The notes beneath the pieces are model-generated. The model searched no databases. It saw only the letters and a list, made by a program, of their open reading frames with translations, and was not told the DNA's origin. From positions 47,804 to 111,803 of the forward strand of contig MKRV01000265.1 of assembly GCA_001897995.1 (NCBI GenBank): a DNA stretch of 64,000 nucleotides. The letters run 5' to 3'. This DNA comes from Alphaproteobacteria bacterium 65-37. Its GTDB lineage: Bacteria > Pseudomonadota > Alphaproteobacteria > Reyranellales > Reyranellaceae. Positions within the stretch are counted from its first letter, which is position 1; each line of letters starts with the position of its first letter. Positions 15,545 to 22,876 of the stretch are shown here, in pieces. A program made the position numbers and the translations under genes.

Positions 15545-16575
15545 AGCGCCGCGCTGCCCTTGCACTGCTCGGTGCCGGCCTGGTCGCCCGTCCGGCGCTT
15601 TCACAAGACAGGACCCTCGTCGACTCGGCGGGGCGAAAGATCGTCCTGCGGGCATCGATCCAGCGCCTGTTCGTCGCCGGTCCGCCGGCCTCGGTGCTGG
15701 CCTATGTGCTCGACCGCGACGCCATGGTGGGCTGGGTCCGCACACCGTCGCCCGCCGAAAAGGCATTTCTCACCGGCCCGGCGCGCGACCTGCCAGAAAC
15801 CGGCCGGCTGACCGGCCGCGGCGATACCGTCAGCCTGGAGCGCCTGATCGCTGCCAAGCCCGACCTGGTCCTCGACTTCGGGTCGGTGGCGCCGACCTAC
15901 GTTTCCCTGGCCGATCGGGTGCAAAGCCAGACCGGCATTCCCTATGTCCTGATCGATGGTCGGTTCGCCTCGACGGCGACGTCGTTGAAGCTGGCGGGCG
16001 ATGTGCTGGGCCGCGCCGAACGCGCTGCGGACCTTGCCGCCTATGCCGAGGCGAGCTTCGCCATGGTCGATGGCGTGCTGGCTCGTGTCCCGGCAGACAG
16101 GCGCCCCCGCGCCTACCTGGCGCGCGGACCGGAGGGGCTGGAAACCGGCAGCCGCGGCTCGATCAACACGGAGATCATCGAGCGCGTCGGGGCGGTCAAC
16201 GTGGCCGAAGGTGTCGCAGGCAGCGGCAACATGGCCAATGTCTCCCTGGAGCAGATCATCGCCTGGCAGCCAGACGTCATCGTCACCCTCGACCGGACCT
16301 TCTTCACCACCGTGAAAAGCAAACCCGGCTGGTCTCAGGTCCGCGCCGTCGCCGACAACCGCGTCTATCTCGCGCCCAGCCTGCCCTGGGGCTGGATCGA
16401 CGCACCGCCGTCGCTCAACCGGCTGATCGGCTTGCGCTGGCTGCTGTCCGTTTTCCATCCGGCCGAGGCCCGCATCGACCTGCGCAGCGAGACCCGCGAG
16501 TTCTACCGGTTGTTCTACGGTGTCGACCCGACCGACGATCAGCTGGCGCAATTGCTGGGCGGCGCGGCAAACTGA
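15541..16575 (+). CDS. ABC transporter periplasmic binding protein (FecB/MolA-type, TroA-like)
   Basis: A 344-residue protein with signal MKRRAALALLGAGLVARPALS and a two-lobe helical-backbone receptor fold. Visible features are VDSAGRKIVL at the start, the lobe pattern VSLERLIAAKPDLVLDF and VSLEQIIAWQPDVIVTL, and the C-terminal WGWIDAPPSLNRLIGLRWLL. It delivers cargo to a FecCD-type permease. The family covers Fe-siderophores, heme, B12 and, in MolBCA systems, molybdate or tungstate. The neighbours (Mop, ModA, ModE-like) make molybdate/tungstate the likelier cargo (inference). It starts with GTG overlapping the upstream stop by 4 bp. Confidence 0.88.
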   Translation: MKRRAALALLGAGLVARPALSQDRTLVDSAGRKIVLRASIQRLFVAGPPASVLAYVLDRDAMVGWVRTPSPAEKAFLTGPARDLPETGRLTGRGDTVSLERLIAAKPDLVLDFGSVAPTYVSLADRVQSQTGIPYVLIDGRFASTATSLKLAGDVLGRAERAADLAAYAEASFAMVDGVLARVPADRRPRAYLARGPEGLETGSRGSINTEIIERVGAVNVAEGVAGSGNMANVSLEQIIAWQPDVIVTLDRTFFTTVKSKPGWSQVRAVADNRVYLAPSLPWGWIDAPPSLNRLIGLRWLLSVFHPAEARIDLRSETREFYRLFYGVDPTDDQLAQLLGGAAN

Positions 16576-16582
16576 CGGCGCC

Positions 16583-17584
16583 ATGCGCGCCATCACCACC
16601 AATGGTCTTCTCGCCTTGGGCCTGCTGGCCGCCATGTTGCTCGGCTGCATGCTCGGCCCCTATCCGATTCCGGCGGACGAGGTCCTTCGTGCGCTCCTCG
16701 CTCGGCTGCAAGGCGAGGGCTATTCCCCGCAAATCGACACTGTCCTTTTCCAGATCCGCTGGCCTCGTGTTCTGTCGGCGGCCCTGGTCGGGGCCGCGCT
16801 GGCGGCAGCCGGCGCCAGTTTCCAGACATTGTTCCGCAATCCGCTGGTGTCGCCCGACATACTGGGCGTCTCTGCGGGGGCCGGGTTCGGCGCCGTCCTC
16901 GGCATCCTGCTTGCTCTGCCTGTTATCGCCATACAGGGCTTAGGTTTCGCGACGGGTCTCGCCACCGTCGCCATCGTCTACGCATTGGCGCGGGCACTGC
17001 GCAGCCAGAACGAGATCCTGGTCCTGGTGCTGGCCGGCATCGTCGTCGGTGCGCTCGCCGGCGCCGGAATTTCGCTGGTGAAGATTCTGGCCGATCCATA
17101 CAACCAGCTTCCCGCGATCACCTTCTGGCTGCTGGGAAGCCTGTCGGGCATCAAGGCCAGCGATGTCTGGAATATCGCCCCTGCCGTGGTCGTCGGACTC
17201 CTGCCTCTGATTTTGTTGCGCTGGCCGATCGGCGTCCTGTCGCTCGGCGACGACGAGGCTCGTTCGCTGGGCGTCAATGTCGCCTTCGTGCGCGGCGTCG
17301 TCATTGCGGCGGCAACCCTCGTCACGGCCGCTGCGGTTTCGGCCTCGGGCGTGATCGGCTGGGTGGGCCTCATGATCCCCCACATGGCACGCCCCTTGGT
17401 GGGGCCACGCTTCGATCGCCTGTTGCCGGCTTCGATTCTGATGGGTGCGGCATTCCTGGTGCTGGTCGATACGCTGGCTCGCACGGCTGCGCGCATCGAG
17501 ATCCCACTCGGCCTGCTGACCGCGCTGATCGGTGCGCCGATCTTCGTTTGGCTGCTGGCGCGTGGCCGACGAGTATGGAGCTAG
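16583..17584 (+). CDS. ABC transporter permease, FecCD/BtuC/MolB family
   Basis: A 333-residue polytopic inner-membrane protein of the type II importer class, with roughly ten hydrophobic segments. Family marks are IRWPRVLSAALVGAALAAAG near residue 45, FRNPLVSPDILGVSAGAGFG, and the coupling region GWVGLMIPHMARPLVGPRFDRLLPAS. It should dimerise and pair with the ATPase encoded directly downstream. The ATG at 16583 begins 7 bp after the binding protein stop, and its stop lies just before the ATPase start, so the three genes form one operon. Confidence 0.92.
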   Translation: MRAITTNGLLALGLLAAMLLGCMLGPYPIPADEVLRALLARLQGEGYSPQIDTVLFQIRWPRVLSAALVGAALAAAGASFQTLFRNPLVSPDILGVSAGAGFGAVLGILLALPVIAIQGLGFATGLATVAIVYALARALRSQNEILVLVLAGIVVGALAGAGISLVKILADPYNQLPAITFWLLGSLSGIKASDVWNIAPAVVVGLLPLILLRWPIGVLSLGDDEARSLGVNVAFVRGVVIAAATLVTAAAVSASGVIGWVGLMIPHMARPLVGPRFDRLLPASILMGAAFLVLVDTLARTAARIEIPLGLLTALIGAPIFVWLLARGRRVWS

Positions 17585-17589
17585 TAGGG

Positions 17590-18357
17590 ATGCTCGAAAC
17601 CCGTCATCTGGCCATTGGCTACAGCGGCAAGCCTGTCGCAAGCGGGATAGACCTCGCCGTTGGCCGCGGCGAAGTGCTCTGCCTGCTGGGCCCCAACGGC
17701 GCCGGCAAGACGACGCTCTTCAAGACGCTGCTTGGTCTCATTCCGGTACTGGACGGCAGCGTGGCGATCGACGGCAAGCCCGTAGCCGGGCTTTCGCGGC
17801 GATCGCTCGCCCGCGCCATCGGCTACGTCCCCCAGGCGCAGACGATGGAGTTCGCCTACACGGTTTTCGACCTGGTGCTGATGGGGCGCACCGCCCATCT
17901 TGGCCCATTCGCCGCCCCGCGCGCGGCGGATCGCGAGCGGGCGTCGGCGGCGCTCGCCGATCTCGGCATCCTCGACCTCGCCGACCGTGAAGCCAATCGC
18001 CTGTCCGGTGGGCAGCGCCAGCTCTGTCTTGTCGCTCGGGCGCTGGCGCAGGATACCCCGCTGCTAGTGATGGACGAGCCGACCGCGAGCCTCGATCTCG
18101 GCAATCGCTTTCTGGTGCTCGACCAGGTCCGCGCCCTGCGCGATCGCGGCTTCGGCGTGATCTTCTCGACCCACGATCCCGATCAGGCCCGCGATCTTGC
18201 GACCCGGGTCGCCGTGATTTCCAACGGTGGCCTTGCCGCTTACGGCGCGCCCGACGAAACCCTGACCGCATCGGTGCTGAGCACGGTCTATGGCGTGCCC
18301 ATCGCGATCGAACGCACCGACAGCGGCCGGTCTGTCGTCACCTTCGCGCGAAGTTAA
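17590..18357 (+). CDS. ABC transporter ATP-binding protein, FecE/MolC-like
   Basis: A 255-residue ABC ATPase with Walker A GPNGAGKTT, a Q-loop in GYVPQAQTMEF, signature LSGGQRQL, Walker B LLVMDEPTASLD, and the switch histidine in STHDPDQ. The ATG at 17590 is chosen because GGAG lies nine bases upstream; a second in-frame ATG at 17575 would overlap the permease. It energises import through the adjacent permease. Its last 4 bp overlap the 3' end of the convergent FAD-protein gene. Confidence 0.92.
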   Translation: MLETRHLAIGYSGKPVASGIDLAVGRGEVLCLLGPNGAGKTTLFKTLLGLIPVLDGSVAIDGKPVAGLSRRSLARAIGYVPQAQTMEFAYTVFDLVLMGRTAHLGPFAAPRAADRERASAALADLGILDLADREANRLSGGQRQLCLVARALAQDTPLLVMDEPTASLDLGNRFLVLDQVRALRDRGFGVIFSTHDPDQARDLATRVAVISNGGLAAYGAPDETLTASVLSTVYGVPIAIERTDSGRSVVTFARS

Positions 18358-19703
18358 GCGGCCGCCAATGTCTTCGCCAGAGCGATGCACTGGCGGCGGA
18401 TGTCGGGTACGGCCGTCGTCTCCCAGAGCACGCCGCGGATGACCGGCCCGATGGCGAAAAGGCGAGCCGATGCCGCGCCGGCGCGGTCGATCACCCGGTA
18501 GTCATCGTCGACGTCGAGCCCGAGACAAAGCGGCCCTGGACGCACATGCCCGCCGGCAAAGAGCGACACCAGAAGCGGGTCGTCGATGCGGTTGTAGTCG
18601 AGCGCCGGCCCCGAGCAATTGACGACCCACCCACCGTCGACGATTTCGCGTGCAGCACTCCGCCGCCGGGCAATGCTCACGCGAACGCCTCCGGCATGCG
18701 CGGTAATATCATGGACCCTTCCCGCGACGACTTCCAACCGGCCAGCGCGCTGCAGCTCGGTCAGTTGCTCGGCCACCTGCGGCGCCAGCCTGTGGCGATG
18801 GATATCCCAGTAGGGCCTGACGTGGCGCATGAAACGACCACGTTCGGCGGTCGGCAGGCGCTTCCAGAGGGCCTGCGTATGCGGGCGAAGCGAATCGACG
18901 ATCGTCCGCCAGTCGCCGCCGCGGCTCTGCTCCTCGTCCGCGGCTGCGCGCAACACCCGGACCAGATTGGCCATGTCATTCGGCAGATGCTCGAGCGTGA
19001 ACGGTGCTCGAGCCGGTTGCGCCTTCTGGTGCGCCGACGGCAGCAAGCCTCGTCGCGACACGGCGACCACACGGCCCTGGTGACCTTTGGCGACAAGTTC
19101 GAGCACGACGTCGACCATGGTGAGGCTTGTGCCGATCAACACGACGGTGTCGTCGGGCTCCACCTCGGACAGCCTGCTCGAATGCCAGGGATCGGCGACA
19201 TAGTGGTCGATGCAGTGTTCGTCGATATGGTCGTCGACGGGCGATACCGGCGGGAAGTTGCCCATACAAAGCACGGCCTGGTCGACTTCCAGACTGCGCC
19301 CATCCGAAAGAGCCAGTGTAACGCCCGCGTCACCGAGCCCCAGGCCGCGGACATCGGCAGACACCGTCGAAACGTCGGGCGAGCGGCCGAGGATCTCCCG
19401 CAAATAGGCGCCATAAAGGCCTCGCGGCAGGAAGGCACTCTCCTCGACCTGCCTACCCTTCTCTTGCAACCATCCGAGGAAGTGCGCCGGCTCCTCGGCA
19501 TGGGCGCTCATGCTTGCAGCCGGTACGTTCAGCAGGTGACCGTCGATCTCGGTCGCATAAGCGACGCCTGTGCCGAAGGCCTTGTTGCGGTCGAGCAAAT
19601 AAATATCGATCGGACGCGGCGACTGCCGGGAAAGCCCAGCGGCCAGCATCGTTCCCGAGAAACCTGCTCCGACGATTCCAATGCGTTTGCGACGAGCGAT
19701 CAG
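18354..19703 (-). CDS. FAD/NAD(P)-binding oxidoreductase (NAD_binding_9, COG4529-like)
   Basis: A protein of about 450 residues with a dinucleotide-binding fold at the N terminus (RIGIVGAGFSGTMLAAGL), LLDRNKAFGTGVAYATE, LLNVPAASMSAHAEEP, and a second nucleotide-binding stretch (DDTVVLIGTSLTMVDVVLEL). It ends with a flavoprotein-type RLFAIGPVIRG. The family is annotated as hydroxyacylglutathione hydrolase-like or as monooxygenase; the true substrate is unknown. The start is uncertain: TTG at 19763 would place operator site F inside the gene. A CTG at 19703 has AGGGAG seven bases upstream and puts the operator at the same 20-30 bp distance as in the other units, so I prefer it. Confidence 0.85.
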   Translation of the reverse strand: MIARRKRIGIVGAGFSGTMLAAGLSRQSPRPIDIYLLDRNKAFGTGVAYATEIDGHLLNVPAASMSAHAEEPAHFLGWLQEKGRQVEESAFLPRGLYGAYLREILGRSPDVSTVSADVRGLGLGDAGVTLALSDGRSLEVDQAVLCMGNFPPVSPVDDHIDEHCIDHYVADPWHSSRLSEVEPDDTVVLIGTSLTMVDVVLELVAKGHQGRVVAVSRRGLLPSAHQKAQPARAPFTLEHLPNDMANLVRVLRAAADEEQSRGGDWRTIVDSLRPHTQALWKRLPTAERGRFMRHVRPYWDIHRHRLAPQVAEQLTELQRAGRLEVVAGRVHDITAHAGGVRVSIARRRSAAREIVDGGWVVNCSGPALDYNRIDDPLLVSLFAGGHVRPGPLCLGLDVDDDYRVIDRAGAASARLFAIGPVIRGVLWETTAVPDIRRQCIALAKTLAAA

Positions 19704-19723
19704 CGGCGGGCTCCCTGGACCGT

Positions 19724-19747
19724 CGATGTATCCCGGACGACATATCG
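19724..19747. promoter_or_regulatory. 24-bp palindromic operator, site F (upstream of the FAD protein)
   Basis: Half-sites CGATGTATC and GACATATCG flank six bases and match site E most closely. It lies 20 bp before the proposed CTG start of the minus-strand FAD protein. This is the weakest of the six copies, but its symmetry and spacing are kept. Confidence 0.65.
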
Positions 19748-19780
19748 CCAGAGAAACCGCCAATACGCAAACGCCGCCCG

Positions 19781-20017
19781 TCAGCGCCGACGGGCGCCTC
19801 CGCGAGCTGGAACATTACGTTTCCGTTGCCGTGGCGACTTCGCTCCACTTTCGGAAGCCGCCTGGTCTCGATCGAAGCCAGGCTCTTCGCCGGCACGGGC
19901 GCCATACACGCCGTGAGAGCGTTGCTCGTCACGGCGTCGGTCATCTCCTTGATCGGTTCCGCTGTAGCGCCCGTAGGCGTTTCCGGACGGCTGCTGCGTC
20001 TTCGCCCTGCGCGGCAT
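19781..20017 (-). CDS. Hypothetical small basic protein
   Basis: A possible 78-residue, highly charged and probably disordered protein starting MPRRAKTQQPSGNAYGRY and ending in a run of Arg, Gly and Ala. Support is a GGAGG five bases before the ATG at 20017 and the lack of any other gene in this 320-bp gap. No domain is recognised. The composition could also arise by chance in GC-rich DNA, so this is a tentative call. The span includes the upstream flank of the FAD gene. Confidence 0.35.
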   Translation of the reverse strand: MPRRAKTQQPSGNAYGRYSGTDQGDDRRRDEQRSHGVYGARAGEEPGFDRDQAASESGAKSPRQRKRNVPARGGARRR

Positions 20018-20085
20018 CTGGTCCTCCATTGCTCTCATCTGCAATGGAGGAAATGGCTGGCCAGAAGCTTGGTTCCCGCCTCAGG

Positions 20086-21147
20086 TCAGGCGGCGTAACG
20101 GCTTTCCGTCAGTGCCGGCCACATGGCATCGCCGCCCGCCTTGGCAAAGGCATGGCCGATCTTTTCGCCCCAGAAGGCCTCACTGCCGAAGTCGCGACGC
20201 CAAACCCAGAGACGGCGGGTGTAGTGGTGCAGGATGTGCTCGTGGGTGAAGCCCATCGCCCCCATCGACTGATGCGAGATGGCCGCGACCCGATGGGCAA
20301 AATCGGAGCACTGGGTCTTGGCCGCAGCGATCGAGAAGCTTCCGCCATTCTCGAGGCCGCCCTCGTCGGCATCGCGCGACGCCGTTTCGGCGGAAGCGAT
20401 CATCGCCGCGACGCAACTCGCCAGTTCCGCCAGCATGTGCTGGATGGCCTGGAAGTTCGAGATCGGGCGACCGAACTGGACCCTTTGCTTGCAATATTCG
20501 ACGGCCGTCGCCAGCACCTTGTCGGCCGCACCCGCCATCTGCATGGTGCGCATCAGTGCCGCAAGCTCGAGCGCCCGATCGGCGCTTACGGCTGACGGCG
20601 TTGCGAACTCGACGGGCGTGCCGTCGAAGATCACCGTGCCATGGGGCTCACCGGCGTGGCTTGGGTCCTCCTCGACCGACGCTTCATCCCGCGCGACCAC
20701 CACCAAGGTGGACTTTCCGGAAGCGGTCACTACGGCGACGAAACGATCGGCGACACTCGCGAATGGCACACGTGAAACCCTGCCCGTCAGGCGATTGCCC
20801 TGCAGGGACAGGCTGTCACCGCCCAGCGCGAGCGTCGAGGGACCGGACGCAGGCTTGCCGCCGGATGCGGCGATCAGCAGATTCGCGAGGGCCGTTTCGG
20901 CGAGCGGCGTCGGCACGGCGTGCTCGCCAGCCACCCGCAGGAGCGCCATCAGATCGGCCAAGGTCCCGCCGACGCCCTCCTGTGCTTCGGGCACGGCGAT
21001 CAGCGGCAGGCCCATCTCCTCGATCGCCTTCCACAGATCGGCCGGCCATACGCCCTTTTCCACGCCGTTGACGACTTCCTTGCCGCTGCGCTCGGTGAAA
21101 AAGCGGCCTGCGGTTTCCAGCAGCATATCGCGGGTTTCGCGGTCCAT
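20086..21147 (-). CDS. Acyl-CoA dehydrogenase family protein (second of pair)
   Basis: A 353-residue flavoprotein of the acyl-CoA dehydrogenase fold. The N-terminal helical domain (ETRDMLLETAGRFFTER) and the C-terminal helices (AADKVLATAVEYCKQRVQFGRPISNFQAIQHMLAELA, GAMGFTHEHILHHYTRRLW) are clear. The middle beta domain is short, as in the second subunit of heteromeric ACADs used for steroid, bile-acid or branched-chain CoA esters. It begins 11 bp after the partner ACAD's stop. The ATG at 21147 has GAGGAG upstream. The pair probably forms an alpha2beta2-type enzyme (inference from context). Confidence 0.88.
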   Translation of the reverse strand: MDRETRDMLLETAGRFFTERSGKEVVNGVEKGVWPADLWKAIEEMGLPLIAVPEAQEGVGGTLADLMALLRVAGEHAVPTPLAETALANLLIAASGGKPASGPSTLALGGDSLSLQGNRLTGRVSRVPFASVADRFVAVVTASGKSTLVVVARDEASVEEDPSHAGEPHGTVIFDGTPVEFATPSAVSADRALELAALMRTMQMAGAADKVLATAVEYCKQRVQFGRPISNFQAIQHMLAELASCVAAMIASAETASRDADEGGLENGGSFSIAAAKTQCSDFAHRVAAISHQSMGAMGFTHEHILHHYTRRLWVWRRDFGSEAFWGEKIGHAFAKAGGDAMWPALTESRYAA

Positions 21148-21158
21148 CGTCGTTCTCC

Positions 21159-22322
21159 TCAACGCAGTCCGAGGCCGCGGGCAACGATGCCGCGCAGGAC
21201 CTGAGTGGTACCGCCCTGGATGGTGTAGCTGGGGGCCATCATGGTGGCGTACTGGGCGATATCGAGGAAGTCAGCGAGATCGTCCTCCGTCGTGGCATCG
21301 GATTCGGCCAGCGTCCGCGCGATCTCCGGCAAATCCTGCTCGTAGATCGTTCCGAGGTCCTTCACCAGGGACGCCTCGATCGCCGGCGACTTGCCGCCCT
21401 GCATCATCCCGGCCACGGCGGTCGACATCTGCCGCAAGGTCCACAGGCGCGCGATCAACCGGCCGACGATGGCGCTGGTCCGCTTGGCCGGTTGGCGGCC
21501 AAGAACGCGGATCAGCTCGCGCAGGACATAGACGTTCTGCATGAAGCGCTCAGGGCCCGAACGCTCGAAAGCGAGTTCGCTGGTCACCTGGAGCCAGCCG
21601 TCCCCCTCGTTGCCGATCAGGCAATCCTCGGGAACGAAAGCGTCCGAGAAGGTCACTTCGTTCCAGTCGTGGCGGCCGGCAAGATTGATGATCGGGCGGA
21701 TCGTCACGCCTGGCGTCTTGAGATCGACCAGAAGCTGGCTGAGCCCCTTATGGCGATCGCCATGCTGTCCCGACGTACGCACCAGGGTGATGCAGTAATG
21801 GTTGCGATGCGCGCCCGACGTCCACACCTTGGTCCCGTTGACGCGGAAGCCACCCGGCACCGGCTCGGCGCGGGTCCGCACCGAAGCGAGGTCGGAACCG
21901 GAGTCCGGCTCGCTCATGCCGATGCTGAAATAGCATTCGCCGCGGGTGATGCGCGGCAGGATCGCCTGTCGTTGCGCTTCGCTGCCGAACTTCAACAGCA
22001 ACGGGCCCGACTGCCGATCGGCCACCCAGTGTGACCCCGCCGGCGCACTGTTGCCGAGCAGTTCCTCGGTCACGACGTAGCGGTCGAGGAACGTGCGCTC
22101 GCCGCCACCGTACTTCTTCGGCCAGGTGATGCCGAGCCAGCCTTTGGCGCCCAGCGCCCGGCTGAATTCCGGCGAAGGTGTATTCCAGCTCGCAAAACGG
22201 TCTTCCGTTTTGAGGCCGGGCAGAATGCCCTTGAGGAAGGCGCGGACTTCGCCTCGCAGTGCCTCGGCCTCGTCAGGCAGATGGAATGGCGGAAATTCGA
22301 GCTTGGGGATCGACATTGTCAT
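21159..22322 (-). CDS. Acyl-CoA dehydrogenase (first of pair)
   Basis: A 387-residue acyl-CoA dehydrogenase catalysing alpha,beta-desaturation of a CoA thioester with FAD. Family features are WPKKYGGGERTFLDRYVVTEELL, YFSIGMSEPDSGSDLASVRTRA (flavin contact), VNGTKVWTSGAHRNHYCITLVRT, and the C-terminal IQGGTTQVLRGIVARGLGLR. The start could be the ATG at 22322 or at 22316; no strong ribosome-binding site is visible. It is the first gene of a two-gene unit with the shorter ACAD and diverges from the SnoaL-like gene over a 70-bp gap. The acyl substrate is not evident. Confidence 0.92.
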   Translation of the reverse strand: MTMSIPKLEFPPFHLPDEAEALRGEVRAFLKGILPGLKTEDRFASWNTPSPEFSRALGAKGWLGITWPKKYGGGERTFLDRYVVTEELLGNSAPAGSHWVADRQSGPLLLKFGSEAQRQAILPRITRGECYFSIGMSEPDSGSDLASVRTRAEPVPGGFRVNGTKVWTSGAHRNHYCITLVRTSGQHGDRHKGLSQLLVDLKTPGVTIRPIINLAGRHDWNEVTFSDAFVPEDCLIGNEGDGWLQVTSELAFERSGPERFMQNVYVLRELIRVLGRQPAKRTSAIVGRLIARLWTLRQMSTAVAGMMQGGKSPAIEASLVKDLGTIYEQDLPEIARTLAESDATTEDDLADFLDIAQYATMMAPSYTIQGGTTQVLRGIVARGLGLR

Positions 22323-22392
22323 CTCGGCGGTTGGATCGCTCTTCTCTGTCGGCTAATCCTGTGCGGCGCAACCCGGGAGTTTCGAGGGTCGA

Positions 22393-22869
22393 ATGCCTCG
22401 CCGTCCACCTCGCCTGCCGCCGTTCCTGGCGGAATTCGACGATGACGAACGCGACGCCGTCCTGGCGGCCAACCGGGCCTTCTATCGTGCCTTCAATGAT
22501 CGCGACGCCCAGGCCATGGACCAGATCTGGGCGCCGACAGGATCGGTGATCTGCCTTCATCCCGGACAGGCCGCCCTGCATGTCCGCGCAGAGATCATGG
22601 CGAGCTGGCGCGCCATCATGAAGCACCCGGAAGCGCCACGCGTCCGCTGCGCCGAGGAATGGGTGGTCGGCCGCCCGGGCCTCGCCCTTGTGATCTGCCG
22701 CGAAATCCTGCCCAACGGCCAACTCATGGCGAGCAACCTCTATGCGCGCAGCAACGATGGCTGGCACATGGTGAGCCATCATTCCGCGCCCGTTCCGCCG
22801 GTGGCCACCGAACGAGCTGCCGCCGCCAACGCGCCTGCCACTGCCCGGGACAAGCGCAAGCTGCACTGA
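22393..22869 (+). CDS. SnoaL/NTF2-like protein
   Basis: A 158-residue protein with the cone-shaped NTF2-like fold: a helical opening (DDDERDAVLAANRAFYRAFNDRDAQAMDQIWAP), VICLHPG, the strand VRCAEEWVVGRPGLALVICREIL, and a closing DGWHMVSHHSAP. Members include ketosteroid-isomerase-like and DUF4440 proteins; some are enzymes and many are uncharacterised. A basic, Ala-rich tail follows the fold. It diverges from the acyl-CoA dehydrogenase pair and may share its promoter region, but no direct link is visible. Confidence 0.8.
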   Translation: MPRRPPRLPPFLAEFDDDERDAVLAANRAFYRAFNDRDAQAMDQIWAPTGSVICLHPGQAALHVRAEIMASWRAIMKHPEAPRVRCAEEWVVGRPGLALVICREILPNGQLMASNLYARSNDGWHMVSHHSAPVPPVATERAAAANAPATARDKRKLH

Positions 22870-22876
22870 AAGCGAA

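Noticed and set aside
18546-19916. A 456-codon plus-strand open frame opposite the FAD oxidoreductase
   Set aside because: Antisense shadow of a gene with clear dinucleotide-binding motifs; its own sequence shows no domain.
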